In this document: in pieces, positions 25,676-37,674 of the stretch | Layout of the letters: each line of letters opens with the position of its first letter | Numbering within the stretch: position 1 is the first letter of the stretch | NCBI RefSeq assembly: GCF_048544455.1 | Contig: NC_133538.1 | Span: 23,174,469 to 23,238,468 of the forward strand | From: Silene latifolia | Taxonomy: Eukaryota > Streptophyta > Magnoliopsida > Caryophyllales > Caryophyllaceae | Direction of reading: 5' to 3' | DNA: 64,000 nucleotides | Position numbers and translations under genes: made by a program | Notes under the pieces: model-generated | Databases searched by the model: none | What the model was told of the DNA's origin: nothing | Seen by the model: only the letters and a program-made list of their open reading frames with translations

Positions 25676-27257
25676 TGATGCGTGCATTTTATATAGACTT
25701 TTTAGGCCAATCATGCACGCATTTCTATGCTATTTTAGTAGTTATTTTCTACGACTATGCCCTGGATTGCGTACTTTGGGATTTCTTGCATTAATTGCAG
25801 GAATATGCTTAAAGATGAGAAATTGAGCCTAAAACCGTCTTCCAAGCTTGCATTTAGGAGATAAGTAGATTTGGAGCTTAGGAACTACCATTTTGGTGAT
25901 GCGCATAAGAATAAGGAAGCTTAGCGGACAAAGGAAGAGCTTCAAACTACTACTGTCTAATTTGAAGAGTCATATCTCGATTTCTACAATATATAATCAG
26001 GTGATTTTAGTTTTAGGTGAAAGCTTATCCGCTTATCTTTCCAACGCCGCAAAAATCGCTTGATTCGGACAAGTAACGAAGGAATGGTAACCATTAGAAA
26101 TTCAGTGCGCAAAGCAGGAATTACGCGCTGAGCTCGATCGAGAACTGTACCTATTCGATCGAGCCATTCAACCTCTTGATCGAACGCCCCAAGTGCTCTA
26201 TTGACTACACTACTTCTCTATCGACCACTTTAAGTTCTTGATCGACCAACTTATGCAAAGGACTACTTGATCGAATAATTCTAAGTTGTTCGATCAAGTA
26301 AACCAAGTCTGACGCAGCATGGACAAGTCGAGAATCTTAATTATCTTATGTTAGCTTATCTTAGAATAATATCTCTACTATAAAAAGAGATAATTAGGTC
26401 ATTAATTGTATCTCTTGCCTGTTACCTTTAAACATCCCCTTTACTCAGTTTAGCAGTTATTCTCTCTTATTTCCGGATCTGAACTATGTGACATCTTCTC
26501 CTTTCTCTCTATCTTAATTCTAGTTTTATTATTCGTTGCATATTTTTAATCTCTACTCTTTTATCATCTTATTCCCTTAATCCTTGTTGTTAATTTAGTT
26601 CATGTTATTTAATTTCTCTTATCCTAATATCATGATATCGTTAATTATTACTTTAGTTATTATTAGTTTCATTATTAATAGCATGTGTAGCTAATTCCCT
26701 TGCTAGGATTAGGGGGATCAATGAATGAATGATTTTTGCTAATTATTTTTGTGGATCCGATGGTAAATCATGTCTATGTTGTCAATCACTGCATATAATA
26801 GCAATTAGTTATTGAGTCGACGCAATTAGCTAATTGATTTGGTAAACCTTGACCTACATCGGAAGATTGGAAGGGGTGAGACCTGTAGTGAACATTAGGA
26901 TACTTTAGTGAGGGCGGAAGCTAAGCTAATAGTATTTTAGGGTGAATTGAGACCGGAAGGAGATATTCGTTACCCCTTAGACTGATTTATGTGACCCATC
27001 TGCGACCTTAACTGCATTTATCTGATATTCATTGAGGACCCGACACCCTAGTACCTTACTCTTATTGCTTTTCCTCATATCTTTCCCTTGCCTTTAGTTA
27101 GTTTTAGTTAGTAATCAACCTAAACCCCCAACTGTGACATTTGACAAACTTAAATTAGCAAGTAGAAACAATAGCCTCCCTGTGGAGATCGGCCCTATTT
27201 ACCGCTAGCTTCAGTTAGTAGTATTAGGTTTATATTTGATACTAAACGACGGTATCA
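25676..27257 (+). repeat. 3' LTR of the Athila-type element
   Basis: 1582 bp, TGATGCG to GGTATCA, followed by the CTGAA target duplication. The CTCGATCGAG array (26133-26297) has decayed more here than in the 5' copy, for example CTCTATTGA and TTCGATCAAG. Confidence 0.95.
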
Positions 27258-29030
27258 CTGAACATGAAATAGCCTTCCAAGAACTAAAGAGTTACATGGC
27301 CACTCCTCCACTACTGGCCAAACCTAACAAAGGAGAACCCCTGACGGTCTACCTATCAGTCGCTGAGACAACAGTAAGTGGAGTCCTGACCAAGGAGATT
27401 GAAGGCCAATAACATCCCGTTTACTATGTAAGTAAAAGCCTCCTGGATGTAGAAACAAGGTATGGATTACTTGAAAAATATGTACTTTCATTAATTGTAA
27501 ACTTAGACCCTACTTTGAGAGTCACCCAATAATTATCAGGACCAACCTGCCTATCAAATTTGTCCTCAGAAAACCTAAACTTTCAGGCAGAATGGCAAAA
27601 TGGTCAGTACAACTCAGTACTAATGACATACCATTTGAACCTAGGAGAGCAATTAAATCTCAGGCTTTAGCATACTTTGTGGCTAATTTCAGTCCCAACC
27701 TAGAACCGGACCTCATAAAAGAGGTCAATCAACTAGACACCAAAACATTAGGCCAGGAATAGACCTTACACGTAGATGGAGCAACAAATATTAGAGGAAC
27801 TGGCCTAGGATTAGTACTAAAATCACCACAAGGGGATTTAATAGCTCAAGCTATCAGTTGTGAATTTAAAGCAACAAACAACGAAGCTGAACATGAAACC
27901 CTGGTAGCTGGACTCAAGTCTCAGGCTAAACGTTACTTGCGATGCCTGGAGCCTTATGAAGCCAAACAAGTTATTTAGGACATACATGATGGATACTGTG
28001 GAAACAACAAAGGAGGCAGAAGCCTGGCAAGCAAGCTTTCAAGGACAGGCTACTTTTGGCCAACCCTAAGAGCTGACTGCCTAGCTTACAGCTCAAAATG
28101 TGAAGCCTGTCATCTTCACTCCCCATTCATTCATCAACCATCGGAGCTACTACATTCCATTTCAGCCCCCTGGCCATTCATAAAGTGGGGAATGGACATT
28201 GTAGGCAAGCTACCCTAAGATCCAGGACAAAAAGTCTACATGTTAGCCATGACTAATTACTTTTCAAAATGGATAGAGACTGACTCATACAGGCAAGTAA
28301 AGGAGAAGGATGTAATATCATTCATCAAGCGAAACATCATATGTCGATATGACATCCCCTCAGAAATAGTTTGTGACAACGGCACTCAATTTGTGGGAAA
28401 AAGGACAATGGCCTTCTGTACACAATGGAATATCAACCTGGTGACCTCCACACCAGGCTATCCAAAAGCCAACGGCCATGCTGAATCAAGAAACAAAGTG
28501 GTAATCAGCTGCCTGAAGAAAAAACTAAAGAGAAGAAAAGGTAGATGAGCTGAAGAACTCCCTCTAGTCCTCTAGGCTGACAGAACTACACCTAAAACAT
28601 CCACAGCCCATACCTCTTACTCCCTGGTCTATGGCTGTGAAGCAGTGATCCCAGCAGAAATAAATGTACCAACTACCAGGTGCAGCCTGAACACCATGGA
28701 GGAAAACCAGCCACTAATGCAAGACAGCCTGACCCTAGCTGAAGAACTGAGAGATGCAGCCAAGATCAGAATAGCCTCCTTCCAACAAACAGTAGCCAAA
28801 AGCTATAATAAAAATGTGAACATCCGAGTATTCAAGGAAGGGGACCTAGTCCTACGAAAGTCTTCCCAAATACAAAAGACAAGAATGCTGGCAAGCTTGC
28901 TCCTGCATGGGAAGGACCTTACCTGATTGATTCAATAGTAGGTTAGGGAGCCTACAGGATACAAACCCTAGGCGGAGAAATGATCCCCAGATCCTGGAAC
29001 ATCTCCCACTTAAAACTATTTCATGTATAA
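27258..29030 (+). pseudogene. RNase H and integrase of element A (3' part of split pol)
   Basis: Continuation of the RT frame after the insertion. The RT-linked RNase H region is near 27260-27500. A second, archaeal-like RNase H typical of Tat elements begins about 27770 (LHVDGATNIRGTGLG, TNNEAEHETLVAGL). It then jumps straight to integrase LRCLEPYEAK near 27940, so its end is deleted. In the integrase zinc region the second His is Asn (DIHDGYCGNNKGG). Catalytic-region landmarks are WGMDIVG, CDNGTQFVG and NGHAESRN. The GPY-like end finishes SWNISHLKLFHV with a stop at 29028. Several stops (about 27410, 27761, 27976, 28217, 28546) disable it. Confidence 0.88.
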
Positions 29031-29786
29031 ACCACTTATCTTATACTTCAACCAGGTAAGACTATTAACCTTATCTCTTACCTAGTAAGATTATATGTGT
29101 AACCCCCTGAATAAAATGATCCATGTTCCTTTAATGTTCTTTATATGTGCTTTCCTGCTAGATGCAATTGGCTGTTATAACTATAATTTTTACCATATGT
29201 CTCAAATTACTATGTTATATCCTGAAAACTTATTTTACGCCTCTACTACAACTATCTAGGTCATTATAATTGCATACTTAAACAAATATTCAGGATTGAG
29301 GGCCACTCCACCCAACCTAAACAGCATCCCAGAAATGCTTCACAAACTTTGGCACTTTTGCCGCATCTAAAAAACACACAAAAACTGAGCTCAGTATAAA
29401 ATGACAGGGATGACGGTGAAATAAATCCAGGCCACTTGTCTTAAGCCCTCCTGACAGGCAACTATCCCTCTTACTCAAAAAGCCCTCTAGACAGGCTAAA
29501 GAGCCACGGATTCCTGAACGGATTGAGGGTCATAAGCCCTCATGACAGCCATTATCTTAACAAATAGCTCAAATTGCATTATTACAGTCACTATCTAATC
29601 AGACCAAAGCACACAACGGGAACAAGAAAGCAACTTCAAATTGCACCAAGGAAAAGCAAGGAACAAAGTTTGCCCAAGGAACATCCCCCCCTGGGTGGGA
29701 CAAATACCAACTAGCAGAAAATTCAAAGTTTGTCCAAGGAACATCCCCCCCTGGATGGGCCAAAAAAGTTATCTTAAATAAAACCA
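29031..29786 (+). other. Spacer between pol and antisense ORF of element A
   Basis: Non-coding. It contains a short direct repeat: AAGTTTG(C/T)CCAAGGAACATC occurs at about 29667 and 29728, each followed by a C-run. The equivalent spacer of element B lies at 62707-63429. Confidence 0.5.
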
Positions 29787-31986
29787 TCAACCTGCCTTGG
29801 AGGCAGTAGCACAACCTATGCCCTCATCAGCTGTCTCATCCTCTTCATCATCCTCATCCTCGTCAGCCTCACCACTTTTGTCTTTGGACGGAGAAGAATC
29901 AACCTCATCATCAGCATGCAACTTGCAAAGATCAGGATAGGTAGCATTGAGGTCAGCCATTTCCTGCTCCGGGTTCCAATACGGCCTGACTTCCACAGGC
30001 TCCTTCATGGCATCAACACGGCCCTTGCCAAAGAAATACAAGGCAGCATCCTTATACCTGCCCTCCACCACATCCCTTTCAGCAGCCAGCTCCTCATCTG
30101 CCTTCAAGAGATCCTGCATAGCCTGCTTCTCAGCCTTCAATTCATCCTGGACTGTAGCAAGTTTAGCGTGGATGGACTTCACAGTATTTTGAGCAGGCCC
30201 CAATTTGGATGTTTCATCAACCAACCTTGCCTTGCCTGCCTCATTTTCCTTCTTTAAAGACTCATTGTCCCTTTTTAACACTTCGAAATCCGTCTTCAAA
30301 GATTCAGTGTCCTTCTTCAGGCATTGCACCTCCCAGTCCAAAGTCTCATTCTTGGCATTCGAAGATTTCAGCTCAAAAGCACCCCTCAGCATGTCATTTT
30401 ACATTCTGCAAGAAGATCACAAATCAGGCAAGCTAGAGCAAAAAACGTACAACCGAAATAAAACTAAGGAAAATAGAACTATACCTCCTACAACATGGTA
30501 ACCAGATTAACAGCACAGTCCCTAGAACGGTACATAGCAGCTACTGCCTGAGCAGACATCTCCTCAGCCTGATATTTATAATAAGGATCACCAACCAGGA
30601 AAGAATGAGCCTGAATTTGTTCCTTGGCAAATTGAACGCCATCAAGCCTAGCCCTGACCTCCCTGACCTCCCTAACCTCACTCACATCATCACCACCAAC
30701 TCCCTCAGAAACCTCATCCGACCTTTTTCTTTTGCCAGCCTAACTGGGCTCATCAACATTAATCACAACCTACGGAGGAGACATCAATTAAGCCTGATGA
30801 GCAGGGACCTGGATTTGAAGCGTACTGTCACTCCCCGTAGCCTCACAAATCTGGGACTTTTCCCTTGTAATATGAGAAACGCCTGCCTTTACCGAAGACA
30901 AGCCAAAACTAACAATCCTTGCAGAAGCCCTAGTAGCTACACGATGAAATTCTATATCAGTAATACCAACATATGCTCAGGCATCAAAGTCAACATAGAA
31001 AAGACAAAAACTAACTGCCTGGCGATGAGGCTCCTGAAGCCTTGGCACCTTTAGCAGCCTTGTAAGTACTCAGCTTAGCCTTCCTGAAGCGAGGCAGGGG
31101 CTCTTGACCAAGACAAGCAGGCCACGTCCTCTCCTCATCTGGCAAGGCCATGAAAGTTGCAATCCGATCAGCCGATCCTTCAGCATCAGGATCACAAGCC
31201 CAGTCATCCACTATGGTACAACACAAGCAAGTTTTCATTAAAATCTGATTTACATTCGATTATAATTTAAATTTAATGCAGGGAAGAGAACTTACCACCC
31301 TCCACGGCTGGATAACTAAGATAATCCAGATCAAGGGCAACAGAATCTTCCCTGATGAACATATAGGTTGTGGCCCAACCCTTATCATCGTCTGAATCAA
31401 AGTTGGTTATCAGATGAGTCATCTTTGCCCTGACTCGAAAGTTGAAGCGCCCAGTAGAATTACTTTTCAAATGATAAACATTCTTGAAATCCTCAAGAGT
31501 AGTCACCAAGTTGTGCTTGACACATAGGTGTTCAACAGATTGAACGATCTTCCAAACCATCGGCATAAGTTGAAAATGAGCAACCCTGATAGCCCTAATA
31601 ACCTCAACCATAAACGGAGAAAAAGGAAGCCTGCAACCCCCTTTGAACGCCCATTCAAAAATACAAAACCAGCCAGGGCTGCACCAATTAGCCCTGACTA
31701 GACCACTCTCAGGGACCCAGACCTCAGCATCAGAAGGAAGTAGACCTCTACCCTTCAACAAATGTTCAAAAGAAGGTTTAAGTTGATTGGCCTCAGGGAA
31801 TGAAGCAGACAATGATTTCACAGGGGCAAAACTGATACCCTTGTGTGTGATAGATAGAATTTCTGCAGGGGCAGAAATTTCCATAACTTCATCCTCAGGG
31901 ATAATTTTTGGGACATCTACCACCACCGGAGGCTAATCAACCCTAGCAGCCTTTGATGCAGCAGCCCTTCTTCTTCCACCGACCAT
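29787..31986 (-). pseudogene. Antisense ORF (aORF) of Retand-like element A
   Basis: Gene-like unit on the strand opposite to pol, between integrase and the 3' LTR, as reported for Retand-type elements. The N-terminal part (ATG at 31986) resembles the plant gypsy-associated Transposase_28 family: GWFCIFEWAFKGGCRLPF, FMVEVIRAIRV, FQLMPMVWKI. A likely intron lies between the donor GTAAGT at 31295 and the acceptor before 31210. A middle part (31210-31021) and a region near 30700 with basic KRK residues follow. The C-terminal part (30392-29787) is a long Lys/Glu coiled coil ending in an acidic DEDEDDEEDETADE tail. A stop at about codon 15 and others break it. Role unknown. Confidence 0.7.
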
Positions 31987-32340
31987 TTTTTCTTCATTGG
32001 AGTATGAAGATTATTGAACAGCAAAATTTGTCTCACAAAGAAATTAGAGAAGAGAGAAAGAAAGTTTGAAGAATTGAAGAATGGAAATATGAAATCAAAT
32101 GATGGCTCAAAGCATTTTATAGCCGCAAAAACAATCTAACGGATAATGCAAGTGGATGAGTTCAATCATGACTCTCCTAGGGTTTGATGAACCTACCTCA
32201 TTTATGGACACTAGCCGTTAGGAAGTTGAAGGAGACTTAAATTCTTTTCCGGTAAAGATTCTAATATTTTTTGCCTGGCCCGATTTTTTATCTCCTTATT
32301 TGTGGCCAGATCCAATGAAAATAAGGAGATGATGGGCAAT
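31987..32340. other. aORF promoter side and purine tract of element A
   Basis: Between the aORF start and the 3' LTR. On the plus strand it ends in AAGGAGATGATGGGCAAT, the likely plus-strand priming tract. The aORF promoter, if any, must lie here or in the LTR. Confidence 0.5.
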
Positions 32341-33119
32341 TGTTGGGCCAAAAATTATCCTGCTTGATCAGACAAAAGTCATGCAAAGAAATACCAAGCA
32401 TAGCCTGAACGGAAGTAACCCAATACAAAGCATACTATACCCAGACAGGTGCCAGCCAGGAGGGAAAGACAGGTTAGACCATCGATCCAGGCCAGGCCTA
32501 AAGGAATACCTCATCAGTCGAATGTTGGGCACTACTAGAATGAGTCAGGCAACAACTAAAGCACAACTAAAACCTAGAAAAACAGTTCCTACTTTATTGG
32601 AAGACCTATTCAACAAAATATACGAAGAATATGGAGCAGCTGACTGAGCAAAGACAACGGCAGACGGATTATAGAGTCAAACAACCACCTCCGGGTAAAT
32701 AGGGCACGAGGCCTATTATCTAGGAACATCCAAAAGAAACATGAAAGAGCCGTTATTTGCAAGATATAAATAGCAAAGCAAAGGAAGGAGGATCATCTAT
32801 TATTCACTCAACCTTACTCTCATTTCATAATTGTAATCACCTTGAGCATATTTACTAAGCATTTATGCTCTACCTCTAGCCTGACATACACATTCCCTGT
32901 CAGGATATACTAAAAGATAGTAACAATCCCTCCTGGTTTGGTACCCGCGGTTTTTTCCCTTATTACCAAGGTTTTCCACGTACAAATCTCTGTCTTTCAC
33001 TTTATTATTCATTGTTTAAGTTATTCATCATACTAGTCAGGCATAATTATTTGAGTTAAATTGCCCTGCAATTAAACCCCTGGCAAGACTTTATCTCCGT
33101 GTGAACTCTTGCTAAAACA
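32341..33119 (+). repeat. 3' LTR of Retand-like element A
   Basis: 779 bp, TGTTGGGCC to GCTAAAACA, with TATAAATA at 32765-32772. It matches, inverted, the LTR at 52503-53285. Similarity stops exactly at both ends, which fixes the borders. Confidence 0.88.
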
Positions 33120-34741
33120 GTAAGCATATCACCGTTGGAGCTTTAGCTAGAGATCAGCCAGTTAGCTGTGGGGTTCGCAGTCAGGTGTATTCGAATAATG
33201 CTAACTATCTTCCTCCACAGCAGATCCTTATCATAAAGAATTAAAGATTGTTCTAAGTATTATAGATGTAAAGGGATGACTAAATTTTGTTGACTAATAA
33301 ACATGTATGTATGATTGTATCTTGTTAAGCTGTATGTAGCACATAAGGAAATCATGATTGTTGTGTACAAAATGGGTGTGAGTTTTAAGTTTTTTATTGT
33401 GTTTTTGCAGTTTTAAGCATTTCTCAGAGCAAATTTATTTACTGTTTTTACTTTTTTGATTGATGATTAGTGTTGGTAGCAATGAAGATGGCTTATTATA
33501 AATTTAATGATTTTTTTTAAATGTCACTTGATCAATAGGTAGCCGGTTAACTGGTGCAATGTAAGAAAATGAGCATATAGTTTAGATTATTCTAAGTTAA
33601 AGTATAGTATAGATTAATATGAGAAGGAGAGACATAATTTGGATTATTCTCATGAAATAACCCTAATAATAATACAATTTTTTTAAAAAAAAAAACCGAC
33701 TCTCCGAACCCTAGCCAGACACTCCCTCCCACCCCCAATCCTTCCCCTCACCATCCGCTACTACCCCTCCCCAGCCCCGACCACCCAGACCGGACCGCCA
33801 TCAACCACCCTATCCAACCTCGCCGTCCATACCAATGTTCCTTCTCCGTTGACCAGACCTATAAAGTCTCGCTGTTGCTGAAATCGATGTTTAATCCCTC
33901 GTACTGACAACATTACTAAGAGGGTCGACGGTGCAGAGGGGTGTTGGTGGTTCTCAGCACAGGGAGGGGTTGTGGTGAGGGGAGGCCGGTCCAGAGAGGG
34001 GGTGGCGGAGGGTGGTACGGTGATTGGGAGAATGGCGATTGACAAAGGGCTTTTTCTTATTTTTTGGTAGTTTTTAATTTGTCTCTTGATAGGTGTGAGA
34101 AATGAGAAGGATAATTTCAGAAAAAATGGGAAAATTGTGCGGAATTTAGTAAAATTGTGCGCGGGTCCAAATAAATTTGATAGAAGAAAAGGGAAAGAAG
34201 TGAGGGGGTGTTTGGTTCACTCAAAAAAGGTATGGGTATGGGTTTGGAATGAGCCAAACCCATACCAAATGTTTGTTTGGCAAATACAAGGGTTTCATAC
34301 CATACCTCAAACTCATGAGGTATGGGTTTCTCATACCCAAGGAGGGGGGTGGGTATGAGATTGATACCCACGTGTATCAAACTAAATTGATCAAAAATAT
34401 GAAAAAACAAATTATAGCATATTGTAAATCCAATTTTTTATATACTTATTTGGTTAACTAATCATTTTCATGATTTTATAATATTGAAAAATATTATTTA
34501 TAATACTTTAATTTACGCATTTTAACCTTAATTGATGTTCAAACCCATACCACTCAAAAATGAACCAAACACAAAGTATGAGGTATCAAGTTCCAAACCC
34601 ATACCACCCGGGTATGATTCCTGATTCCAACCCCATACCCGCCCCCTGAAATAAGACGTCTTCCACGTGTCTATGTAATCTCCACCTCCGCACAACGGCT
34701 ACAATTAAAATCAGGTTTCTGAATTGAGCACTTTTATAATT
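33120..34741. other. Intergenic region upstream of the DUF1664 gene
   Basis: Host flank between element A and the first exon. 33700-34030 has a C-rich then G-rich pair of stretches that could fold imperfectly. 34203-34650 is a MITE-like inverted repeat, listed separately. The promoter should lie just upstream of 34742; I see no clear TATA box. Confidence 0.4.
34205..34573. mobile_element. Candidate MITE with inverted ends
   Basis: Left end GTGTTTGGTTCACTCAAAA followed by GGTATGGGTATGGGTTTGGAA. The right end, read on the other strand from 34573, gives GTGTTTGGTTCATTTTTGAG followed by GGTATGGGTTTGAA. The core is AT-rich. A second nested inverted copy of the GGTATGGG part runs to about 34645. 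Target duplication not clear, so superfamily not assigned. Confidence 0.5.
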
Positions 34742-37634
34742 ATGGCTTTGCAATCTGGAATTGGTCTATCCAAAATCGTTTTCATAGTTGGCGCTGGTAT
34801 AATTATACTACCACAAATTCATCATTTCATTTTTAGTTCTTCCCTCTTTTCTAATCGCTCCTCAACTTTTAATTTTCTATGTAGCAAAAAAAAAACTTTT
34901 AATTTTCTGGTAATTAAACTCATGTGTTATGTTTGCAGGTTATACCGGAACAATCCTTCTCAAAAACAATAAGTTATCCGAACTTCTCGGCGAGCTCCAA
35001 GTACGACTATTTTTTCACTTTGATTGCCCATTTTCTTAATGATTTTTTTTTTCATGATTTATTAGCTGAATTGTTTTCTTTTATGTTTGAATTATGGTTG
35101 TCTTAAGAGCTTGGTCAAGGGATTAGAGAGTCCGGGCGATTCTGCCAATGCAGACATCGATCCCATTGTTGCTCAGGTTTGTTCTGCTCATATTTATGTT
35201 GAAGCTTGGTGTTCCGATGCATTTATTGATTAATTTTGAGATAATTTTGTTGATCATAAATTTGAGCCCTTTTTGATTACGTAGTTATCCGACTTTATTA
35301 TATTGATTGATCATAAACTTGAATGCTCCGATGCAGTTACTCCAACACTACCTAATTACTGAATTTCTATGTTGGACCTTCAACACTCGACATGGGGATG
35401 ACACATGGACGCTTTATTCTAAGCCAAAAAATAACACTTTTTTTAACGATAGTTCCTGGACACTTGGACAAGCACCTGTGTTTGGTACTTATAGCTGTTT
35501 CTGAGTAACATTGCTCCAATGTACTCCTTAAGTCCGACCTGCTCCAATCGTCTGCACTTGATATTCCTCACGGTCTGACGCTCTTTTTAGAGCTACTATA
35601 GAGAGATTTTAGGGATGCATGTAAGAGAGATGGTATTTCTCTGGGAAATAAGGCAGTCCGATCCCTTTTGTATTTGGTCTTGGCCACTCGTATATCATAT
35701 TGGTATTTACCATGTTCTCGGCTGTAGGCTGTTTTTAGCCCCAAAATACACTTTTCTCTGTTTTAAAGACTATAAAGCGAGGTTCACCACAACTTGCATT
35801 CTAGCAATTTATTTCTAGTTTCTAAAGCTGCCTTTCACTTGCACAAGTGTCAGACCAGTCCATAAGTTTCAAACTTTCCATTCACTTAGCATTACCTCTC
35901 GGTATCGGTCGTGATCACAATATTGGTCCCTAATCGAAGTTGCATAATATTTTGCGGCTGCGCGTCTAATGTCATGGTTGTTGGCAGCTTTTTATTTATT
36001 TATTTCGCTCATATACTAAGTTGAATCGGTCACTATCAGTTGTATTACACTTGCATCGGTCAAGTATTGGTCAAATATCGGCTAGTTTTGGCAACCCTTT
36101 ATATATCAGAAATGGAAAGGTGAAAATCCTTTATGTAGCAACTAACATGTCACGTAACGGCCTTTATTTAAAACCATACTTTCACCGTTACTAGGAAATT
36201 GCGTCTATTGTGTTTGATGAAGTTACGTTTTAGTCATTGGAGGGAGATGAACTGATGACTATAAATGCTGTTTGTGTTAATTTATTTCGATGTGTGTGAG
36301 TGGGAGTGTTGGGTTGGGTGGTACTCCTGGTTCAGATGCTGGGAGTCGTTGGGAGAAAATTGGTTTTCACTCTATGGTTCTTAGCTATGTTACTCTGACT
36401 CGAGTGCAAGGTTGGACACGATATCGGAGTGTCAGATACGGTTTTCACTAAGTTTTCAATTTTTTGCTCTAAATTGAAGTGTCAAGCGACGTGTCGTGTC
36501 AAGCACCCGACATGCGACCAATTGAAGTGTTGGAAAAACATATGTTCTTAGATAGTTCCTTGATTATATTTGACTATAATAAAGTATGTTTGTGTGTTGC
36601 TCAATGGGACTTGGATTGGTCAGGGTTTGTGCTAGTTATTTTTGTGTCTGTGCTCTTTGGGGGAAGCATGTCAGAACTCAGAAGGAGCAATTAATGTAGG
36701 TTTGGTGAGGAAATGTTGTTAGTAGCAATGTGTGATATCTTGGCTTATGATTAATTTTGCTGTTTCTGGTTGAAGTGAGTAGAAAATGAAGCGGACAAGT
36801 GAGTAGTGAGAGCATTTGAAGTGTTGAGGCTGCGTATCCTGATGATCATATAGTGGATGGTGATGGTTTAGACAAAAGAGTTAATATTTTGGGTTATCCA
36901 TTATTCCATCACTGAGATATAGGCGTGTGATTATTAGGTACCGGGGTGAGTTGAAATTGCCTTTTAGATCCAGAATTATAGCTTGTTTTAGAGAATCCTG
37001 AGAGAGTGAGCTGACATTAGTTGGTACTTAGATGATGGACAGCTCTGACTCAGTGGTATAACTTGCAAAAGCATTTCTAACCGCACATATCTTCTTTTTA
37101 TGCGGGAGAATGTTAGGTTCTATGACAATATAGTAGGTATTCTTCTGAGTTGAGTGACTTTAAAATGAGAAACCCCTGCCCAGTCTTGGAACATACTAGC
37201 AGGTAAGTTATTCTTGTAAGGCAAATACCAAGTGTCAGTAAAAAAATTGAAGGATGAGGGTTTACAGCTGCCTAAACCTTGTTTACTTTATAGCGAATGC
37301 TTTAGTTTTTAAATCTCATTGGGTGTATGTCTCCTTAGAAAATTCAAATATTTCAAACTTTAGAAGAGCTTGACTCAGAAATTGTGTAATACGATTCAGA
37401 GTTCGGTGTTCTGATCTTCGAACTGGTGTGTACCGGAACTGGGTCGGGACCCAGATCACCAGAGTTTGTGACCCAGTACGGCATGGCAGGCAAACTATTA
37501 AGCCGATTTGTGATGGAGTGATAAGGAGCCATGGAGGGGACTAGGAAAGAGGAATGTGTATCTGGGCCCTTGAAATAAAAATCGGAAAGATGAGGGGAAC
37601 TTGGATGCCATTGATGAACACGTGAAAACAAGAT

Positions 37635-37674
<40 letters not shown>

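Larger units (their letters stand above)
9459..27257 (+). mobile_element. Athila-type Ty3/gypsy element, nested in pol of element A
   Basis: Complete element with two 1582-bp LTRs (9459-11040, 25676-27257), a tRNA-Asp primer site, a purine tract and perfect 5-bp target duplications CTGAA (9454-9458 and 27258-27262). Its own inserts are a solo LTR and a copia element. Without them the internal region is only about 4.2 kb. It encodes gag-like and Athila protease sequence but no RT, RNase H or integrase, so it could move only with help from a relative. Athila identity rests on the protease motifs and on the block of GCTACCGGGAGGCAACCCGG and CAATGAGGACATTATACA near its 3' end. Confidence 0.93.

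Noticed and set aside
35307..36694. Small open frames in intron 3 of the DUF1664 gene
   Set aside because: No conserved domain, and they lie between exons that join in phase without them.
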